Both the position numbers and the translations under genes were made by a program. This document shows, one piece after another, positions 58,511 to 64,000 of a stretch of 64,000 nt of DNA (the first letter of the stretch is position 1; each line of letters begins with the position of its first letter). Origin of the DNA: Agelas oroides (taxonomy: Eukaryota > Porifera > Demospongiae > Agelasida > Agelasidae); contig OX422184.1 of the NCBI GenBank assembly GCA_949130485.1, positions 5,312,655 to 5,376,654 of the forward strand, written 5' to 3'. The notes below the pieces were generated by a model. That model did not search any database. It had not been told where the DNA came from and was given only the letters and a program-made list of their open reading frames with translations.

Positions 58511-58588
58511 AATAAGGTTGGAGATTATTACAACTACAGGATTTAAAATAACCACCCTTGTCCTTGGGCTCTGCCCTTGGAGTTGGGT

Positions 58589-59652
58589 GGTTATTAATCA
58601 TAAATGCCTGGCTATCCATTACTTAGTATCTGTTTACATTGTACTTGGAGCTTAAGCACCTAGTGATCTCTCAGTCATCACAGCATTTTCAGGGAGAACA
58701 TGCACTAAAGCTATCATAGCTCATATGATGAGCATGCACATATGTAGCTAGCATGTGATGTTGTCAACGAACACATATCTTGCATGCATTACATGTGTCA
58801 AATATGGTTGCTAGGTCATGCAGTATCTATGCATGATGGAGTAGCTAGCTATACTATAGTTCAGTCGCTACTGTACCTGAAGTGCACACTTACAGCTGTT
58901 ACATAATTAACTGTGCACTATGCAAGAGCTATCAAATAAAGGAAAGTGAAAAGGCCAGCAGTATCCTCTATATGTACTGCACAGATGGGGCTGAAATGCC
59001 TTAGTCGTATACCCGACAGCCACTCACAGTGTGTGCCATCAGAACCCTGTTAGGGTTGACCGCTCCGGCAATTGCTGGTCTTTCCATTTTCGCTTTAAAA
59101 CATCTAAATTCCAATGTGAGGCAAGAGTTCCAATAGTTTGCATACAAAGGCAAGTGCCCATGCACTGCCATAGCCTTGTACCCAATGTATACATGGTTTG
59201 GGGTATGAGGCTATAGCTGCCATTTCCTCTGGAGCTAGTGCTGTTAGTGACTTGTTCCCAAAATGAAATGACAAATTCTGGTAAGTCTCATGGCACCTAG
59301 TCTTGGTGAACGATAATAATCTTAGTAAAACGGACAGTAGACGAAGCATCCCGCGATACGTATACTTAATTCTAATATCCTAGTACCGCAAATTTTCCGT
59401 GGGTTTTCACTGAAATTGTTCTGCAAGGAAGAACTCGAGCAAACATGTTTAGAATCTCAGCGTAATCCACGTCGTACAGTTTGTGCGAGTGTTCCGTTGC
59501 AGAACATGGTTACTATGCATGTGAAGCCTATGAAATGCGCGGCGGACTGCAACCCGCATACACCAGTTTTGATTCTGACGTATATAGTGTGAGGGTGATT
59601 TCACTTACTTGGCTGGGGAAGTCGCTATTCATGAAGTGATGTAGCTAAATCC
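58589..59652. other. Intergenic spacer
   Basis: AT-rich with GCATG and TAGCTAGC words. The only clear structure is the 43-bp element at 59171-59213. No exon was recognised. Confidence 0.4.
59171..59213. mobile_element. 43-bp micro-element of the TAGCCTCG family
   Basis: TAGCCTTGTACCCAA and inverted TAGCCTCATACCCCAAA face each other with about 10 bp between. The flanking 9-mers GCACTGCCA and TAGCTGCCA share their last six bases. Confidence 0.6.
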
Positions 59653-60221
59653 TAGCCTCGTACCCAGTCCTCCACCACAGCTATCGTCGCTTGCAGTACG
59701 AATAACGCGGAGAAGGCCTGGTAAAAATTATCACGTGATGTATGCCACTGACGTAATAACATAATCGCTACGTCACGAGGTAACTGCACAAAGCCGACTT
59801 AGACGGACTGGAGCTCGTGCAGGACTTTTATCTAACGAATGTCATGTTCAAACAAAGACGAACAAAAATAGAACGCGAGAAAAAGGACGCTCGAATGGAA
59901 ATAAGAGCGAAAGTTGACGGTTGCAGAGCGCTAGAAGCTGTATGACAAACCTGGAGCGCGACCAGCCGTTGCCAACGGCTCCAGCGGTTGGTTTTGAAGT
60001 CGCTATGACACTAGCTTGCTCTTGGAACATCGCGCTTCACATATATTGCTTCTATCTACACGCTATCGATCGATATCGTGGCTACTGCTCCATAATAATT
60101 CCAGTCTTGTTCCCAAGATACCGTCTGCCTGGGTACGGGGCTAAAAAATTTTAGAACTAACGTGTGTGACGTAGACGGTGGCATACATCACGTGATAATT
60201 TTTACCAGGCCTATCTGGTCT

Positions 60222-60548
60222 TAGTCTCGTGACCAGCCGGAAACAACCTACGGAAAATCCGTCTGGTAACATTGCGCGCCTTTCTGGGGCTTTTGCACAC
60301 GTCAGCAGGGTTTGAACACGGCCGGCGCTGACCATATATGGACGTTCTCACCACTACATGGCTTCAATTATCACCAATTAGCATCCGCACAAGCGCTAGA
60401 GCGCTAGTGGGCCGCCCGAGTAATTGGAAATGCTACAATTTGATTGGTACGTTCAAATAACTCCGTCGTAAGTAGAAAAGCCCCAGAATCGAGCCCAACG
60501 TTACCAGACGGATTTTCCGTAGGTTGTTTCCGGCTGGTCACGAGACTA
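60222..60548. mobile_element. TAGTCTCGTG-family MITE, copy 2
   Basis: 327 bp, TIR TAGTCTCGTGACCAGCCGG, with an exact 9-bp duplication ATCTGGTCT (60213-60221 and 60549-60557). Closely similar to the element at 9490-9815. Confidence 0.92.
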
Positions 60549-60560
60549 ATCTGGTCTCGT

Positions 60561-60650
60561 CCAGAGGAGGTCGGACACGGTTGAACTTTACTAATTAAAA
60601 TGGCTCAGCCATTTTAATTAGTAAAGTTCAACCGTGTCCGACATCCTCTG
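60561..60650. mobile_element. Near-perfect palindromic element CCAGAGGAGG
   Basis: CCAGAGGAGGTCGGACACGG through to CATCCTCTG folds almost completely around GGCTCAGCC. It corresponds to the terminal arms of 53328-53579 with the loop lost. Confidence 0.8.
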
Positions 60651-61022
60651 AGTCTCGTCCCCAGACCTAATTTTTCGCGCGCGCCCTGCGGACTCGTCGA
60701 AAAATAGGGTCTGGACACTTTCACCACGAAAACTGGGGCAAGTTTACTTACAGCGGTCAGTAAATTGGGTAATTGTAGGTGTTAATTACATTATCAGCTA
60801 CCGGCAGCGTTTGCTTTGGCGCCAAAAAATTTGCAAGCTGGCTAGCTATTTGTGATGACGCATAACGCAATTTACTTTACCTGGACAATCTGATTGGTGC
60901 GACAACATGCCAATACGCTCGTATGATTACGCCCCAGTTTTACCAGTGAACGTGTCCAGACCCTATTTTTCGACAAGGCCGCAGGGCGCGCGCGAAAAAT
61001 TTGGTGTCTGGGGACGAGACTA
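60650..61022. mobile_element. TAGTCTCGTCCCC-family MITE
   Basis: Left AGTCTCGTCCCCAGACC and right inverted TAGTCTCGTCCCCAGACACC. The inner arms carry GCGCGCGCCCTGCGG and AAAATAGGGTCTGGACAC. 373 bp. No clean 9-bp duplication, because its left flank is another element and its right flank is the host TIR. Confidence 0.75.
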
Positions 61023-61116
61023 GCCTTCTCCGCGTTATTCGTACTGCAAGTGTCAATAGCTGTGGTGGAGGACTGGGTACGAGGCTAGCTAAATCCCACG
61101 TGGAGCACTCCGCCCA

Positions 61117-61565
61117 GTAACCAGGGGGGCGGGGGTAGGACAAGCTCTAAGAAGCACGTGAACAAATTACATTCCATTCTTAGGTATGCGGAAAGTTTAC
61201 GGGGATTTACAGAGATTAAACAAGTAAGCGCTCGTAGCATCCAAGTTTTCCGGGGTATGGGGTTCAATGGGGTTCAGTGCTTGGAACACTTTTGTTCTAA
61301 AGGCAGAACATCCCTACATTGTCAGAAAGTCGGAGAAATCCCTGGATATGGGTGAGCTCACCTTCCATGCCGAGAAAACTCCATGCTGCCGATTGCAGCT
61401 GGAAACCAAAGTACATGTTTAGCTTTAGTGCGGCAAACTACTCTCTAAAACTGCACAAAAAGTACTCAATAAAGGCTGTAGTGCATGGAATCAGACGATT
61501 TCACTAGGCATTACATCATCAGATATCTGAGTGCACGTGAGCTTGTCCTACCCCTGCCCAGTAAC
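61117..61565. mobile_element. Inverted-repeat element upstream of the PP-loop gene
   Basis: Both arms carry GGGGTAGGACAAGCTC and CACGTG in opposite orientation (left from 61117, right ending 61565). 449 bp; the short open frames inside show no known family. Confidence 0.6.
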
Positions 61566-61698
61566 GTTTCTTCCTCTTTGTATTAAGTATCTAACATAAT
61601 GAGCCTTTGGTGAACAATTCAGCTACCTGTTTAACCATCTTTCCTTGTAGCGAAGTGGATGTTTGACTATCCTGTCTTATACCTGATGTACAGAAAAC

Positions 61699-63135
61699 AT
61701 GGCAAGTACTCAGCGTGTACTAACCTTGGAGTCAATCCGAACCGCGGGATCGCAACTAAGTGTGCGGTACAGCTATGACAATTATTGTTTCTCCAAATCA
61801 TACTGGTACGATTTCGACCTGCAGTCATTGGACACGATTTATGGCTCGCAGTTTATGGAGAAGGTGTACTTTCATTGTGCTGCATTTGCAATGTTCCAGG
61901 TGTGCAGCTTGAAGCCTGACGTCGTGGACTGGGGACCGTATGCTCAGTGGCACACATCTGAATTTGAGCGTGTGTGGAAGACGGCGTGGAAAAAACTGTC
62001 GGGACAGTGGCGTTACGAGAACAACCTACCACACGTGAAGGAACCTCGCTTTGCATCAAAACCAGCGTCGCCGACAGCAAATCTGGTTGAGATTGGGCAG
62101 ATAAGCGACGAAATTAGTACGTTAGTTTTCTTTGGAGGAGGAAAGGATAGCCTAGCTATGTCAGAGCTTCTTTCTAAGGCTGATATTCCTTTTTCTACCC
62201 TTTCCTACTCGCATAGCCTTTACGGTCGCTCGGCAGTCCAGCATCAACTCAACGATGCAGTTATAGACTTCATCTCCCGCAAAGCATGCCACCACAAGCT
62301 AAGCATTTTCGATGATCTCCTCGACAGTCCAGTTTTGGAAAGTTTAGGAAAAAGTCTTGGAATCAAGTCCTTTGCAGAAGCTGAAACAACATCTTCTGTT
62401 GTCGTAGCCATGCCTATCTTGTTGTATTACCGCTACACAGCAATCGCCATTGCAAACGAACGCAGTGCCAACGTTGGTAATTTGGTATGGGAGTGTACAG
62501 GGGAGGAGATTAACCACCAGTGGGTTAAGTCAAAGGAGGCAGAACTTCTTCTAGGTAGTTATCTACGGGAAGCTCTAGTTTCCAATTTTCACTATTTCAG
62601 TGTTTTGCAGCCAATTCACGATGTGGTGATCTTTAACGTAGCGGCAAACCGTCTTGATGCTATAGTTCATACCCACTCGTGCAATCTTATTATGCCATGG
62701 TGTAAGCGCTGTTCCAAGTGCTGCTATGTTTGGCTCAGCTTCATGGCCTACCTTCCTTGTGATCTAGTGAATGAAATGTTCCAAAATGAAAATCTCCTTG
62801 ATGTTAGAGAAAATGAAACACACTTTACACAGATGATTGGGCTGGGCAAAATGAGGCCTTTCGAGTGTATTGGGGATTTTGATGAGGCCAGGCTAGCTTT
62901 TGAGCTTTGTCGACGTAAAGGGATACAAGGACGTGCAATGAAGATATATGAAGAGAAGGTGTTACCTACCCTCAACCGCACAGAACTTAGCAGAATTGTG
63001 GACAAGTACACAACAGTATATCCAACGGAATCATCGAATGTCCCACACAAAATCTGGGATCGTCTCCTGCCAGTTCTCAAGCGAGCTGGAACAGATGCAA
63101 GGGAAAGAGTTGAAACTGTATTACTACAGGAATGA
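61699..63135 (+). CDS. PP-loop (HUP-fold) protein, MurL-like
   Basis: 478 residues, single exon, start MASTQRVLTLESIRTAG. Residues 142-155 are TLVFFGGGKDSLAM, a PP-loop (SGGxDS-type) nucleotide-binding motif, preceded by a ~130-residue N-terminal region. Later features are GEEINHQWVKSKEAELL (~268-284) and a Cys cluster MPWCKRCSKCCYVW (C335, C338, C341, C342) that could bind metal. The arrangement recalls MurL, the bacterial epimerase acting on the L-Glu of UDP-MurNAc-L-Ala-L-Glu. This is recalled similarity, not a search result; an ATP-pyrophosphatase of another kind is the alternative. The intronless structure and bacterial-type enzyme raise the possibility of horizontal transfer. A poly(A) signal follows, so it appears to be transcribed from the host genome. 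Confidence 0.7.
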   Translation: MASTQRVLTLESIRTAGSQLSVRYSYDNYCFSKSYWYDFDLQSLDTIYGSQFMEKVYFHCAAFAMFQVCSLKPDVVDWGPYAQWHTSEFERVWKTAWKKLSGQWRYENNLPHVKEPRFASKPASPTANLVEIGQISDEISTLVFFGGGKDSLAMSELLSKADIPFSTLSYSHSLYGRSAVQHQLNDAVIDFISRKACHHKLSIFDDLLDSPVLESLGKSLGIKSFAEAETTSSVVVAMPILLYYRYTAIAIANERSANVGNLVWECTGEEINHQWVKSKEAELLLGSYLREALVSNFHYFSVLQPIHDVVIFNVAANRLDAIVHTHSCNLIMPWCKRCSKCCYVWLSFMAYLPCDLVNEMFQNENLLDVRENETHFTQMIGLGKMRPFECIGDFDEARLAFELCRRKGIQGRAMKIYEEKVLPTLNRTELSRIVDKYTTVYPTESSNVPHKIWDRLLPVLKRAGTDARERVETVLLQE

Positions 63136-63266
63136 TCATCCTATAGTTGGCTAACTGCATGAATGCATGCAGACTCATGCAACATGCATATAGATATATA
63201 TAGCTAGTATAGAAGGTTTGTTTGAGTATTGTTTGTGTAAGATGAATTTCAAGCATTGTATGCACA

Positions 63267-63272
63267 AATAAA
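63267..63272 (+). terminator. Poly(A) signal of the PP-loop gene
   Basis: AATAAA 131 bp after the stop codon, in an AT-rich context. Confidence 0.7.
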
Positions 63273-64000
63273 TATACCGACATTTGCTTTTGTCACCAGA
63301 TTTGTATGGCATATATAGTTTACTAAGTGAAGTTCTGGCATCTTCTCACACATGTTGTCCAAGTTGTTGTGATCTAGGTGGTATATACCCAGCAGACATG
63401 CAGGGCTGAGCCTGCAGGGTAATGAGTATACATACATCATGCACCTTAATTAGCATCTGTCTACCACCCAAGCACAACTTCCCCAGCCCTTGTAGCAATT
63501 TGAACTGTCAACAAAATGACAGGACTTGAACCTGCAAACTATCATGTTTTCAATTTGGCCCGGAAGCCTTTTAACCATGCAGCAGCTTTGTAACCTTGTT
63601 CAACAATTCCAGGTGATTCTGCCATGTAGCTATAAACCTTGATAATTTACTGCATGCTGGCGGCTAATCCAGAATTCTCCCAAAGTTGAAAATCACCCAC
63701 TGTAACAGTCTTATTACTATATGAGCTAACAACAATGAGGCAGCAGGATGCAGTGCCCACGGTGTCCTGGACACTGAAAAACATAGTTACTAACTCTTCC
63801 ACAATAGTTTGATTGCAGATACTAAATTTATAAGTGGTACTGCATTGGGTAACAACTTAATTCCCCTTCAACCTATCTGCTTCAGGACTTGACTTTCAGT
63901 GTGGTATAGCTATTACGTAGTTCATGAAGCTAGCTGTTACATCATGCAGTACAACTTGTGAACTCAGTATCTGCAGGCACACCTTTCTGGTACAGTAGCT
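63273..64000. other. 3' spacer to window end
   Basis: Besides the tRNA-like repeat I see no gene or clear element here. Confidence 0.35.
63505..63605 (-). repeat. tRNA-like (SINE-type) sequence
   Basis: On the minus strand GCAGGTTCAAGTCCTGTCA is a good B-box/T-arm, and GCATGGTTAAAAGGC resembles a class II (Leu/Ser) D-arm. The acceptor stem does not close, so a tRNA-derived SINE is more likely than a tRNA gene. Confidence 0.45.

Larger units (their letters stand above)
56311..58588 (+). mobile_element. Tyrosine-recombinase element with inverted terminal repeats
   Basis: The left end (56311-56400: AGGACAGGGGTGGTTATTGT ... AATCCTGTAG ... ATAATCTCCAACC) is matched by the inverted complement at 58508-58588, with small indels. 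Between them are two internal hairpins (56627-56695 and 58350-58510) and the recombinase frame. Cryptons normally lack terminal repeats and DIRS elements carry a reverse transcriptase; neither description fits fully. Boundaries are approximate and no target duplication was found. Confidence 0.6.
59653..61087. mobile_element. TAGCCTCG-family element hosting nested insertions
   Basis: TIRs of over 60 bp start TAGCCTCGTACCCAGTCCTC, with an exact 9-bp duplication GCTAAATCC (59644-59652 and 61088-61096). The right TIR is interrupted at 60212 (after CCAGGCCT) and resumes at 61023 (GCCTTCTCC). The 0.8 kb in between is made of other elements (60222-60548, 60561-60650, 60650-61022). Confidence 0.85.

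Overview
The window looks like nuclear DNA of an early-branching animal, most likely a sponge. This is inferred from gene content and style: a very large fibrocystin-L-type receptor with GT-AG introns, a CYP20-type P450, a caspase-fold peptidase, intronless enzyme genes, and AT-rich spacers full of small inverted-repeat transposons. No ribosomal or mitochondrial marker fixes the species. Nothing here is organised as a bacterial operon, and no CRISPR array was seen.

Layout. 1-5.2 kb: a partial minus-strand exon with a death-fold (CARD-like) look, then a minus-strand caspase-fold (C14) gene. 5.2-13.5 kb: no convincing host gene; short inverted-repeat elements and broken LINE retrotransposons. 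13.5-44.4 kb: one plus-strand gene that I assembled from 21 exons. All splice phases agree and the sum is 15,189 coding bases (5,062 residues). It encodes signal peptide, CAP/SCP domain, IPT/TIG repeats, PA14, more TIG repeats, a cupredoxin-like segment, two G8 + parallel-beta-helix units, a furin-like site, one membrane span and a cytoplasmic tail. The last exon is 9.75 kb long. The N-terminal CAP domain is the most unusual protein feature, because the fibrocystin-L family as I know it has none.

44.4-53 kb: transposon-rich spacer, an intronless nitrilase-superfamily amidohydrolase (minus), a divergently oriented two-exon SAM methyltransferase (plus), and an intronless CYP20-type P450 (plus). 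53-61.6 kb: mobile DNA, including a Crypton-like tyrosine-recombinase (DUF3504-type) frame flanked by inverted repeats and broken by one in-frame TGA, then a nested stack of inverted-repeat elements. 61.7-63.1 kb: an intronless PP-loop protein resembling the MurL epimerase group, with a clear poly(A) signal.

A recurring theme is a family of terminal-inverted-repeat elements that begin TAGTCTCG or TAGCCTCG and sit between 9-bp target duplications. Its members range from over 300 bp down to 42-43 bp. The enzyme genes do not form an obvious pathway; the only local arrangement with possible regulatory meaning is the head-to-head nitrilase/methyltransferase pair.
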